Assembly: GCA_024305405.1 (NCBI GenBank)
Contig: JAKNDB010000067.1
Coordinates: forward strand, 1,510,001-1,574,000
Direction: 5' to 3'
Source: Dirofilaria immitis
Lineage: Eukaryota; Nematoda; Chromadorea; Rhabditida; Onchocercidae
DNA length: 64,000 bases
The translations under genes and the position numbers were made by a program. Each line of letters starts with the position of its first letter. Position 1 is the stretch's first letter. Below the pieces are notes generated by a model. It was not told where the DNA came from, did no database searches, and saw nothing but the letters and a program-made list of their open reading frames with translations. Below, piece after piece: positions 36,401 through 47,004 of this stretch.

Positions 36401-38490
36401 TTGTTACTTAATATTAATCGATTACCTAAATTGTAATTTTAATTGGAAATGATAAATTTATTTTAAATTCCATTCTCTTCTCCTATATTTTTCTTATTGG
36501 AAAAATTGATTCGAATAATTTTTAGCATATTATTTTTCTTTTTTAGATAAATTTTATTACATTTAACTAAACTTTATCTTCGAATAGAAATTAATTTTAA
36601 TTTTAAAATAATATTATAGGAATGTTGTATCCTTACAAACTTCATGATCATTTTTCAATTGATCCACGATTAGATCAATATATGCATGTTGAATTATTTC
36701 CATTATGTAATGATTTCTATTATCATGGATTTGAGCAATTGATCTTACCAATACCATATTTTATTGATGAACATCCGGTAAATAATTATTATACCACTAA
36801 GTAATTAAATGAAATAAAGATTTATCATTCGATATCAGCAAATCATTGAAATATTTAAACTCTTATCAAATTATTAAGTACATTCAGCAATTAAAACTGA
36901 TAATATATTTAAGAATTATATTCTTCACTGCTAGAGTATGATTTTATTGAGATATGGTATTTCATTTATGCAAATTTTCTTTTAATTAATAATTTTTTTC
37001 ATTTTCTTCAGCTTGTTAAGCCACCAATGATTGTATGGAATGAAAAAATGTCCCGAACAGTAAGTCTCGAAACTATAACCTGTAACCTATTTCTGTTTTT
37101 GTTAATAATTAATAGCCTAGAAATTTCAAATATTCCTCAGGCTTAGGGCAACTTTTCGCAGATAATTCAATCCTATATCATTCTGTTTCATCATTCAAAT
37201 ATCATTATCATTATCATCTTATCATCTTATCGTAATAGAAAAACGCCACTTTTTTCATTCAGATAACGTTATATATATTGTACAAATATCGTATTAATTT
37301 ATCAATTTACAACACGTTTAACAATAGCACACGTTCACGCATCTCACGCTTTATATTTATATGCTATCATAATTTTAATATATTATCAATGAAAATATTG
37401 AATGACAAAAACAAATGATAGGAGAACTTAATATTCGTTAGAAAAACCATAGATGATTAAATAAATCAGGTAGATATCATTACACAATACAAATTATGCA
37501 AATTATTTTTCTTAATCTCAAATTATTTCTTATCAATAATGCTTATCATATTAAGAGTAACGGTGCTGGAAAGAAGAGTGAACTTGAAATGTCATATATT
37601 TATAGTAATCGTATCATCCGACCTGGATATGATTTAGAAGAAGTTGAAAAGGTCAAATTTCACTACTGAAATTCTACTTTCATATACTATTTCATTCATT
37701 CTTTTTAAGTTTCCCGTACACCTAACCCGTACATAAATCAGTATACTGTATATGAATCAATATACCGTAAATGAATAGTACCAAATATATTATCAAATCT
37801 GTTGCATCATATTTTGTTGATTTATTTATATATACATACTACGGCGTAGCTACAGTAATAATCACCCGATATGCACGCTACTGTGTAACTACAGTAATCG
37901 ACACCAAGCAATAAATGTTACACTATTTATCATTTATCGATTCTTTGTTGAATAAAACTTTTGTTGGAACTTAAGTTTTAATGCATTAATACGAAAAATA
38001 CGTAGCAATTAATAAATAAATTAAAATGATGCCTAATTCTATTTACAGCCAAGAAGATCTCCCGGCCAAAAAATTCGACAACATCAACGAGTAAATAAAT
38101 ACTATTTTAATTTTTACAAAGCAGCGAAAAATTTGCAATGTATCATGAATAAAGATTAAACAGATATTTTAATTTTGAATTTAAAAAAGTTATTTTGATA
38201 TCTTGAATCACTTCAGTGTTTTAATTTTTATCTGTATGTTATCGTATTCCTTTTTGTTGAAGTTACTGTATTTCATAATTGTTAGTAAATGTACAGTGCT
38301 TTATAAATCATCAGTAACCTTTAGAATTTTTCATTTAAATCTTTAATAAATCATGTTTTCAGCGAGATCTACGACGTTTATATCATCGTAAAAGCAACTT
38401 AAGCATTGGGTACGTAACATTGTTGCACCATATTTATCATATAAATATCGTGTGGAACGATTACCTGATGAGAACAATGATAATGAATGA
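30461..38490 (+). CDS. PP1-family protein with altered catalytic motifs (probable pseudophosphatase)
   Basis: Exons: 30461-30592, 31512-31692, 32660-32808, 33839-33906, 34240-34396, 34836-35038, 35635-35892, 36620-36777, 37012-37059, 37556-37651, 38049-38090 and 38363-38490, about 540 residues without the N-terminus. Residues about 1-300 follow the Ser/Thr phosphatase fold: DQQTLDILIESLLKK, then KSHYIFLGDYLDCF, LFRGHHET, FLCAHAGISP and TDILYGIPDENL. In PP1 terms D64 is Ser and H66 is Asp (GSIDG), D92 is kept, R96 is Cys, N124 is His (GHHE), H173 is kept, and the H248 (RAHQ) and Y272 (NYCGEF) regions are replaced by RGCG and SGCSAKH. Catalysis by the usual two-metal mechanism is therefore unlikely, and a scaffold or substrate-binding role is inference. 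Residues about 300-540 form an unrecognised extension ending in basic segments (RRSPGQK, RDLRRLYHRK). Frame breaks: one extra base at the T7 run 33865-33871 and one missing base at about 38395-38403. Confidence 0.87.
30676..30812. repeat. 27-bp minisatellite x 5 in a phosphatase-gene intron
   Basis: Units read TTTAACGTAGATTTTCACG plus TAATATGG, nearly identical. Because 27 is a multiple of three, the minus strand stays open and would encode tandem PYYVKIYVK. There is no supporting start, splice site or composition for a gene. Confidence 0.93.
31693..32045. repeat. 38-bp minisatellite x 9 starting at the donor of exon 31512-31692
   Basis: Units read TTAATTAATTATTTCTCGAA plus TTTTGCTGTAATTTTACC. 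The first unit abuts the splice donor: GTTAGCTATAATTTTACC begins immediately after the exon, so the intron 5' end itself lies within the repeat family. Confidence 0.93.
32346..32624. repeat. Three (GCAT)n tracts within one intron
   Basis: CATGCATGCATG runs occur at about 32348-32374, 32470-32489 and 32593-32622, spaced about 120 bases apart. This suggests the tracts sit in decayed copies of a longer unit (each is near TTGCAA/ATTGCAAT words). Confidence 0.85.
32876..33247. repeat. 34-bp minisatellite x about 11
   Basis: Units read CAAATTAACATTCTTC then (C/T)(G/T)TGTACCGTACTTAAT. Variation is concentrated at CCGTGTACC versus TTTGTACC, with two units lacking a C. There are no spacers between units, so it is not a CRISPR array. 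It lies in the intron after exon 32660-32808. Confidence 0.93.
33300..33690. repeat. About 70-95-bp degenerate minisatellite x 4-5
   Basis: Units share TTGTTATTGATTA, CATAATAATATTG(A/G)TAAAT and AAATCTTTCTGATCATTC. It lies in the same intron as the 34-bp array. Confidence 0.85.
35101..35140. repeat. Perfect 40-bp palindrome
   Basis: AATAAGCATCCTTATATATA followed by its exact reverse complement, with no loop. It lies 63 bases past the donor of exon 34836-35038 and is followed by another dyad-rich stretch (CCTAGGCTTAGG, 35153-35190). It could extrude as a cruciform or fold in the pre-mRNA. Confidence 0.95.
35280..35332. repeat. (CT)n microsatellite in a phosphatase-gene intron
   Basis: CTCTCTC tracts with T interruptions. 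Confidence 0.85.
35970..36155. repeat. Direct duplication, about 90 bp, in a phosphatase-gene intron
   Basis: AATTTAATCATATCATTAAT followed by GCTTTTTAAGTGATATTAT occurs at about 35989 and 36081, each followed by ATAGTATTTTTACGTAA. Confidence 0.85.
37840..37912. repeat. Short GC-richer duplication in a phosphatase-gene intron
   Basis: Two related units (CGGCGTAGCTACAGTAATAA and CTGTGTAACTACAGTAATCG) lie about 40 bases apart, next to CCGTACA/CCTAACCCGTACA at about 37710. Confidence 0.6.
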
Positions 38491-39765
38491 TAATTTATAA
38501 TGATAATTTTATTGTGTATAAAAATACCTCAGCATAAAACATAGAACAATTGATCACTTAACGAGAGTGATAAAATGCAATAAGCATTTTCCGTTTGATA
38601 ATTTTCTCTATTCGAATAAAATTTATTTTGATTTATTTTAAAAATTTTGAAGTTTTAAAAATTTTTAATATAAATCTCTTTAAAACAAAAAGCTTATTAT
38701 TACAAACGATTTCATGTCATTGAAAATCAAATTGAAATTTTGCATTATAATAAAAAGAGATAATGATAAGCTGTTATTAAATGACTAAACTATTCATTAT
38801 CATTAAATTCTTGATATGATATGTATATAAACTGATTATTTCTTGTACACGATATATATTAATTAAATTAAATTTTTTTCCCTCTCGTCTTGCTTCTATT
38901 TTTCATTTTTTCCAAAACTTTTTTGACTAAGTTTTTAAATTATTCCATTATTTATTTGAAAATATTTAAGAGTAATCAATTAAAAATGATAACCAAACTT
39001 TTTAAAAAAATATTACAATAAATATTCGAAAATAAAACATGCCGTTATTTCACGTAAATAAAATATAACGTATAGTCGAATTTATTTGAAAATAACACAA
39101 AATGTCTTTTCTCTTTTTTTTTATTTTCTTTAAATATAAAATATCAAATAAATTATTCTCATCTATTGACTGGTATACGGTAACGAAAGGTTACGGTTAG
39201 TTACAGACTGTCAAATTTGAAATAATTTCTCTTTTTCTTGATGCAAATTGAATATATATATATATTTTTTTAAAGTATAGAATTTTTGGAAATGATAAAA
39301 ATTCTTTAATTTAACTAAAATTAAATCAGCGATTGCAATAGTCGATACGGTCAAGTTGCTCACATATTGTACTTATAACAATAACATAATAATTTTTAAA
39401 TATACATCCAAATTTCAAGAGTTGATGAAGCAATTTTAAGGAAGGCATAATTTAGAGAATTAAATATTTCACATGAATGATACATTCTATTCTGATCATC
39501 CGACTATTTGATATTCTATTCCAACTAGTTGATTTTTGATCGATCCTTTTCAATTACCCAACTTAAATATTTCATTGAATTAGTGTTAATGATTATATTA
39601 ATGTTAAAAGAGCATCTTGATCACTTGATTTTTGATTTAGTACAAATTCTCGAATAAATTATCTGATTAAACCTTAATGAATAAAAGTAAAAATTTGATT
39701 AATTTAATTTTGAACGAAGTATATAAGTTAAATGTAACACTTTGAACTATTAATAATTCATTCAG
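38491..39765. other. AT-rich 3' flank of the phosphatase-like gene
   Basis: AATAAA at about 38616, some 125 bases past the stop, is a possible polyadenylation signal. No coding-like exon was found that would link to the plus-strand exon candidate at 39766. Confidence 0.5.
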
Positions 39766-39909
39766 CAAAGATTGATCGAAATAATTGAAGAAAATCATAT
39801 ACAATGTGAAAGTTTTTGGTATACGTCTACCGAACAATCAATATTGAGAGTTATAATTACCAAAAAAAAAAATCATTTGGTTGGTTATTTCAAGAAAAAA
39901 ATTCGATGA
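39766..39909 (+). CDS. Orphan terminal exon candidate, 47 codons
   Basis: After the acceptor TTCATTCAG the phase-0 frame reads QRLIEIIEENHIQCESFWYT, then STEQSILRVIITKKK, to a TGA at 39907. Amino-acid composition and codon pattern look coding, but no upstream partner exon or start was found. The A11 run at about 39862-39872 may hide an indel. One alternative frame after it reads SFGWLFQEKNSMNDIA and stops. It could be the 3' exon of an unrecognised gene, a late exon of the phosphatase-like gene, or an old exon relic. Confidence 0.4.
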   Translation, partial: QRLIEIIEENHIQCESFWYTSTEQSILRVIITKKKNHLVGYFKKKIR

Positions 39910-40146
39910 ACGATATTGCTTGATTTATCGATCACAATATTTGTTCTGTAAGAAATTTTACTGTTTTGGAATGAATGATCATTATTTTAACGCTTATCAA
40001 TTAACAATAATAAAATTGATTGATCATTTTATCACATATGATTTGCGATAAAATTTTTTTTAATAAAAGAGTTGAATCAAAAAATTAGTTTTATGTATAA
40101 TAATATTATATTATTCTTTAGTTATTTATCATATCTTTTACTTACA

Positions 40147-40319
40147 TTATAATGATAAATTTCTAATCAATGAATACTTTCTCATATTATCCAATTTCAT
40201 ATTATCAGCTTCATGATTATTAATCTTGGCGAACGAAAGTGGATTGATATGAGCATATGTACGTGATTGACGTGAGAGTAATTCTTTCTCGCCATTAAAT
40301 ATTAAGTGTAAATAATATA
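40147..40319 (-). CDS. Terminal exon of an unrecognised minus-strand gene
   Basis: On the minus strand, after an acceptor ATAGTTAG, a 57-codon frame reads YYLHLIFNGEKELLSRQSRT, then YAHINPLSFAKINNHEADNM and KLDNMRKYSL, to the stop TAA at 40149-40147. The middle part is much less AT-rich than its surroundings and has normal amino-acid composition. The family is not recognised. Upstream exons should lie at higher coordinates. Candidates are the 24-base exon at 46244-46267 and the exon at 50618-50677, but neither is proven to belong. Confidence 0.5.
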
Positions 40320-41589
40320 CTAACTATTAAATGATTAATGTTAGAAGAAATTTGATATCATTTATTTGGCATCATAGAAAGGTGAAGTATTTATACAAAT
40401 TAATATTAATCGATATAAATGATATTCTTTCCTTATCATATGATTAAATTCATTTGTAATTTGATTATTTAATTTATATCAAATTTTTCTTTTTATTCAA
40501 CCGTTTATTACTAATTAAAAATTTCCATTTCAATTATAAATTTTTATAAAAAAATAATATTTTTTGCTGATTTTCATTAACTAACACTTTGAAAAATCTC
40601 ATAAAAATTTGCTATAAATTTAAATTAGAAAATTATAAATAATTTTGTACTTAAATACTTAAATAAGAGCATACATTTTCAACGATTAATATGTCATTGA
40701 ACCAAATTTTTATTCATATCGAGAATGAGTCAAATCGGTCGATGCATTCTCATTAATGCATTAATATCGTATTGAACGATTATCATCTCTTAATGATAAT
40801 TATAATTTATAACCTGAAATTAAATCATGCTTAAATAATGCTAGAAAAATAATTAATTATATCAGTAATTGTTACAAATAATAATTTATGAGAAATCAAT
40901 AATTCGTTATAGTATTCGTTAAATGATAAAAATTAATTGAATAAATGATAAAATGTAATCTCTAAATAATTATCATAAATTATCATAAAATCTTTTTTTT
41001 TATTTTGTCTATTTTCAAAAATAATACAAAAAAAAAAATTTAAAATCAATCGATAAATTATATTTGCATATTAAGTTAGACGATATTTTATTAATATTTA
41101 ATTAAAATTATTAATTAAATTCAGTTCACTTTAAGCACATCTAATATTAATAGATATTATTGAAAATCAAACAAAAAAAAAAAAACAATAATATTATTTA
41201 TTCCCAAATATAATATTTTGCCATCAAATTCAATATGAACTAATTTATCATTTCGAGATATTAGTACAAATTTATTTATCATATCGCTATCATTGTTTAT
41301 CTTTTTCTCTTCCTTATTTGTTAATCAAATTTTTTTTTTGGAATTATTTAACAAATTCCAATTTGAGTTAAAATTTTCCTTTTTTTAAACAAAATTTTAT
41401 CACAAAATTTTTCCACAAAAATTATCTTTTAGAATTTAACTAATTTTTTTTTTTACTTCCATAAAATTAATTGGTTTAAAATTTCTATTTTTATTTGTAA
41501 TATTTAAAAGGAATGATAGTACGAATTGTTATTAGTTATTTGAAGATATGATAATTATTTATTATCATAAATCTTTCATTTCGATGATT
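40320..41589. other. AT-rich stretch, probably intron of the 40.1-kb minus-strand gene
   Basis: No clear exon. A patch at 40690-40790 has short open frames on both strands (plus: MSLNQIFIHIENESNRSMHS, minus: MIIVQYDINALMRMHRPI) that I cannot choose between. Confidence 0.35.
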
Positions 41590-41592
41590 ATT

Positions 41593-41707
41593 ACAAATTA
41601 TCTGGGTTCATACACATTACTCAGAGCTGATTTTATCCTCCCTATTCCGTTTTCAACCTGAGCAACTTAGCCAGAAAACTCTTGCCCCAGTGTTAGAGGC
41701 GTTGTAA
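41593..41707 (+). other. Less AT-rich island with a 37-codon open frame
   Basis: Between about 41605 and 41700 the sequence is markedly less AT-rich than its surroundings. The plus frame reads WVHTHYSELILSSLFRFQPE then QLSQKTLAPVLEAL and stops at 41705-41707. No start codon or convincing splice acceptor accompanies it. It could be a relic exon, a transposon remnant or a small RNA gene. Confidence 0.3.
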
Positions 41708-41943
41708 AATTGATATATCAAATAATATCTAATGAGGTAATCAATAAAATTAATTGTAATTTGTTTTACAAATTTAGCGGAAAATTAATGAACATATGCT
41801 CTCGGAAGATGGATAGATTAGTCAGCCAATATATCATTATTTTATGATAGGTATATGTGTTATTATATCATTTTAATTCAAATTTTAATTACCATCATTA
41901 ATCTGGATAAATAATATTGCAATAAAATTTGTTCATCGTATAC

Positions 41944-42440
41944 GATTATTATTATTATTATTATCATTATTACTATTATTATTATTATCATTATTATTAT
42001 TATTGTCAGTAAATTGTTTCTTTTTACTATTTATTATTACTATTTATTATTGTTATTATTCATTATCACTATTATTGTTATTATTATTTGTTGTTTATTA
42101 CTGTTTATCATTATTATTATTATAATTATTATTACAATTTTTATTAATATTATTTATTATTATTATTATTATTATTGTTACTATTATTATTATTATTATA
42201 GTCAGTAAATTGTTTCCTTTTACTATTTATTATTATTATTATTCATTATCACTATTATTACTGTTATTATTTGTTGTTTATTATTATTTATTATTATTAC
42301 AATTATTATCGCTATTATTATTATTTATTATTATTTACTATCTATTATTATTACTTATTAATATTATTATCGTTATTATTATCATTACTACTATTATTAT
42401 AATTGTTATTATTATTATCTATCATTATCATTATTATGAA
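41944..42440. repeat. (ATT)n array containing a 196-bp duplication
   Basis: Nearly continuous ATT/ATC/ACT trinucleotides. The landmark GTCAGTAAATTGTTTC occurs at about 42006 and 42202, so a 196-base block was duplicated. Open frames here encode Tyr/Ile/Leu runs and are not genes. Confidence 0.9.
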
Positions 42441-44806
42441 ATCTATTTTGAAAGATTATTTTTTTAAATAAAAAAAAATGCCATTTTAGCATTACAATGA
42501 AAAAATTGTAAAATTAAAATAAATTATTTTTCGATTAACAAATTATTTCTAAAAAATAATGAAAAGTTGAAAAACAAATAAAATTAGAATTGTATATTAA
42601 ATTTTTTTTTATTTATTACAATTATATGTCTTACAAATTGATTATTTATGAAATTTACTCTTTTTTTTTGTGATCAGCAATGATTTAAACTATAAAATCA
42701 TCATTTATTGATCAAATTATCGATAATATCAATTGCTTATTATTTAATTATTTGTTTAATGTTGTAGGTATGTATTTAATATAATATATTTTGATATCAT
42801 TTATCGGTTACAGTTCACATCTCATTATCACTGCATTATTATCATTCGTCTGATTAGCTCTTCTTACTATTATTCTAATCATTTTTTATCAGCATCATTA
42901 TTACTACATCTTAATTCTTTTATTATCATACCTGTTATTTTGTATTAAAAGTTAATGATTGTTATTTTATTCTAACTAGCATTAACTTCTTTACCATCTT
43001 AATTATTCCGTTATCATTCCTATCATTAACTTTTAATAGAATTATTTTTCGAACAGAATTATTGTTATCATTTTAATCATTCCGCGACAACACAAACAAC
43101 AATTTTATGATTCGTTGATCAAAATCATTAATCATTCACCTAACTTTCATTCGTCATTTTCATTTTTAATTTCATTTCTTCCTTTTGTTGTTGTTTGAAA
43201 TGGCTTCTGATGTAAAATAAAATTTCGCTTCTTTTTCAAATTAATTTAAATAATTACAAAAAGATTCATTGGTAAAAATTATATATTTCTTTTTCATACC
43301 GAAAATTTATTCATAAAAAAAAAAAGAATTTAGCAAAAATTTATTGAAAGATTGCTTTTTGCTTGAATGAATTCTAATTTTTTTTTTAACTTTTTCAAAT
43401 ATCAACTAGGCTATGCCATCTCTCCATCCTTTTATACTAGACTACTGGTGAAAAAAGCTAATAAATAGCCTAGGCTATTAGGCTATTTGTTTTTATTAAA
43501 CTATTAGACAAACTTTCGCCAAGCTCTATTAGTCTACAATGCCCAATATATATGATTACGGAATTGAACTTTGTTATAAATCTTCCAGTAAACTAATCTT
43601 TAATTCTATCTAATTGTTTGAATTCCTTCCTCTTTGTTTATATATTTACATCTATTTTTATTTCAATAATATTGAATTTATTTACTCGAAAATTCTATTC
43701 AAAATTATTCTATTATTAGTATTTGATTATTTAATTTCAAATATTTGAAGGAAGGGGTTTTTTTGATATTTATTTAAATGCCATTTTGTTTTAATTAAAA
43801 TTATTAGCTAATTTAAATGATCAATAAATATGAATTGATATTTATTAATAGTTTAATTTTAGTTTTATTCTCATTTTAAGTTCACTATTATTTTTAAAGT
43901 ATTATTTAATTTCATTCTTTATTTTATTTGATTTCTACTACTCACTCATGAATTTAGTAAGTTTTAAACATTTGTTTCATGTCATATTCCATTATCATTT
44001 ATCACTTATCATTTTCCTCTCATTCTTATCACAGTGTTTTATTTCTTATGAATTTTCTTTCTTTTACAAGAAAAAAATGCTTAAAAGATTAATTGTATGT
44101 TTCATTATTTTATATAAATTTATAATTTCCACCTGAAATTTTCTTTATCATTTAAAAATAAAATTTGAGATTTAAAATTTGAGCTTAATTGAACAAAGAA
44201 AATAATATTATATTAGGCTGAATTTTAATTCATCTTATAAGCTGTCTGAACAGCTGATAAGGAATAAGCATAGAATTTAATCAATTGATAAATAATATTA
44301 TCATTTTGGATTCAATATGCTGAATTTATCGCTCTTATTTCGATACATTTTGTATTTTAATATTTATAGGATATTTTTGCGATTTCTTTTTTTTTTCATT
44401 TTTTAGTTTATTTGATAATTTCCGATTCTTTCAAAATTTTTTTTCCAAAAAAATTTATTTTATTTTTCTGAAAAGATGAAATTATTTTTCTCAGAAAATC
44501 TAACCTATCATAGATATTTATTCTCATCTATAAATCGTTAAAATTTTATATTTTATCGATATCTCTACTGATAATACTCAATCAGATATCACTTTTATAG
44601 GCAATAAAAGTCAAAAAAAAACCCATTAAAGCAATGATATTTTGAAGATTTTAAAGAAATCAAAAATAGATGAGATATAATAAAATTTTAGTTTATCAAA
44701 TATTTAGCCAACTACACTATCAATGATATGAATCCTTTTTGTTTTAGATTAAAATCAAATATTTAAAATTATCCATTGCTTTCAACAACATTTCTTATAA
44801 ATTTAG
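42441..44806. other. AT-rich stretch, no gene supported
   Basis: A patch at about 43415-43560 carries CCTAGG/AGGCTA words (AATAGCCTAGGCTATTAGGC) similar to those at 19.4-19.6, 35.15 and 54.27 kb. A minus-strand run at about 43085-43145 reads MINDFDQRIIKLLFVLSRND, too short to call. Confidence 0.4.
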
Positions 44807-44998
44807 CAATAATTTGCAATTGTCTATCTAATTAAAGTTAAAATAAGCCGGGCCGCAATATTGCTATTATTATTACAATTTTATTTAATTATTATTTTGA
44901 CAATAATTTGCAATTGTCTATCTAATCAAAGTTAAAATAATCCGGGCCGTAATATTATTAGTAGCATAAGTTTATTTAATATTTAATTTTGATTGTTA
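44807..44998. repeat. 94-bp direct duplication with CCGGGCCG core
   Basis: CAATAATTTGCAATTGTCTA starts at 44807 and again at 44901. Both copies carry CCGGGCCG, a striking GC block in this region, followed by AATATT. Confidence 0.9.
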
Positions 44999-45189
44999 AA
45001 CACTTTTTCCTCTTATCTCTGCCTATTTTTATTTCTTTGATAATATGAGCATTGAATTGTTGTTTACAGTTAGACATTTTTGTTTACAACGATAGCGTAA
45101 AGCTTATTATTTTACTTCAAACATATATATATATATATATTATTGACTCACTTCTTTTCCCTAATATTTTGTTTTTCGCTATATTACTA

Positions 45190-45435
45190 TTTACTAATCG
45201 ATAGTTGTAATCATATAGGATGGATTAGTTTGATGAAATAATTTACTTAAATACTACATTTTTACTTAAATACTATAATATAATTGATTAACAAAAAAAA
45301 AGGAATTCATATCATTGATAGTAGTAACTATATAGGATGAATTAGTTAAGCGAAATAATTTACTTAAATACTACATTTTTACGTAAAGATAATTGATTAA
45401 CAAAAAAAAAGGAATTCATATCACTTAATGATTTA
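45190..45435. repeat. About 118-bp direct duplication
   Basis: TATAGGATG(G/A)ATTAGTT, AATAATTTACTTAAATACTA and AAAAAAAAAGGAATTCATAT occur twice in the same order. The second copy lacks a short internal segment. Confidence 0.85.
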
Positions 45436-45689
45436 ATCGAATATAAACTAAACAAAAAGTAAACTAAAAAAAAACAAATAAAAATTGTATTTTATTTATT
45501 TGATATATTATTATTTTTAAATTGTATTATAAATCATTTCGTAGTATTTATGTAAATTATTTCTAATATTTTAATTTTAATTTAGAAATAGACATATACA
45601 TATATAATATATTTCAATAGCTCTTTATCTTCTATGAATAATAATCTCATCTATATATATATTATTAATTAATCAAATAAGCTTATATT

Positions 45690-46080
45690 AAATTTAATTA
45701 CAGTTGAATGATTCATTGAAGTATATATAATATTATTAAATACTAAAAGCTTATCAGATATATATCTTTAATTATAAATGATGATTTATTGAAGTATATG
45801 TATTAAAGCTTATCAGATATATATCTTTAATCAGGATTGATGATTCATTGAAGTATATATAATATTATTAAATACTAAAAGTTTATCAGATATATATATC
45901 TTTAATCAGGATTGATGATTCATTGAAGTATATGTAATATTATTAAATACTAAAAGTTTATCAGATATATATCTTTAATCAGGATTGTTGATTCATTGAA
46001 ATATATGTATTGTTATTAGATGTTAAAAGTTTATCAGATATATATGTATATCAATATCTGATATCTGATAAACTTATTCA
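45690..46080. repeat. 60-74-bp minisatellite x 5
   Basis: Units contain GATTCATTGAAGTATATGTA, TTAAATACTAAAAG and TTATCAGATATATATCTTTA. Length varies because the AATATTATTAAATACTA segment is missing from one unit. Confidence 0.88.
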
Positions 46081-46243
46081 TTGTAAAATTACTTATTATT
46101 AATACTATTTAACAAATAAGAGGAATATGTTTTTTTAAAATAATATATCGTAAAATTTTTCCTAATCGAATTATATGAATGATTGTAACAATTAAATGAG
46201 TATAATTCATTGAAAGTATCGTTTTACCTTCTAAAATACTTAC

Positions 46244-46267
46244 CCATACAAACAAGTTTGTTTCCCC
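46244..46267 (-). CDS. Possible 24-base microexon
   Basis: On the minus strand, TTCATTTTAG is followed by 24 bases (GGGGAAACAAACTTG...TATGG) and then GTAAGTATTTTAG, a consensus nematode donor. Both splice signals are strong and the enclosed sequence is the least AT-rich nearby. It would encode eight residues (for example GETNLFVW in one phase) of the gene ending at 40147. Phase cannot be fixed. Confidence 0.35.
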
Positions 46268-47004
46268 CTAAAATGAATTGTTACAAAAGGAAAATGATTA
46301 AGTCATATTTAAGAGAAATTTTTTTTCTTTTTTTTTTTAAACTCTTATCATTCAAATATTTTCATTCTTACAAGAATGATAATGTTTAGCTTATCGTATT
46401 GCTTTTAGATTGATAATAATAAATGATTTAATAGTTTGATAAATTTTATGCTTAAAAATAAAAAAAAAAAGTTTATTCGAATATGTATAATATTGTATTA
46501 TATAGTGATATATGATTATTCATTAATTAAGAAATTAAACTTTTAAATTTTATCAATTTTTAAATTTCCAACAAAAAGAAATATTGAATTTTTAGAAATC
46601 TAAAATTATCCTAAAACTTTTGATAAAATTTGTTTAAAAAAATAAGAATGCAACGATGAAATGGAAAAGAAGGTAATCAGTAAATTTATCATTTATCAAT
46701 TTACCGTTCCATTATTAATATATTTCTAAAAAGTACGGAAAAGAAAAAGAAAAAAAAAAGAAACGATTTCTTTCATTTTCTTCCAGAAAAGTATTCGTAT
46801 TTGAAATGTATGAAAAATTTTTAAATTATATTTTCGAAATTATTTTTTTTCCAATTTTCGTTTCGGTAAATTTATGGGGAAAAAAAAATTATTTCAAAGA
46901 ATTATTTCAAAGAGATGAAAAAATTGGAAAAAAAAATAATTTCAGTCATTTCAAATATTCAAATTTTACTTAAATACTTTTGATAAATTTTAATCTTTTC
47001 CTAT

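Noticed and set aside
42014..42467. Two long plus-strand frames of Tyr/Leu/Ile
   Set aside because: Pure translation of (ATT)n repeats.
45076..45200. Plus-strand frame after TTTACAG reading LDIFVYNDSVKLIILL
   Set aside because: Continues through a (TA)n tract and AT-rich sequence. Composition is that of random AT-rich DNA.
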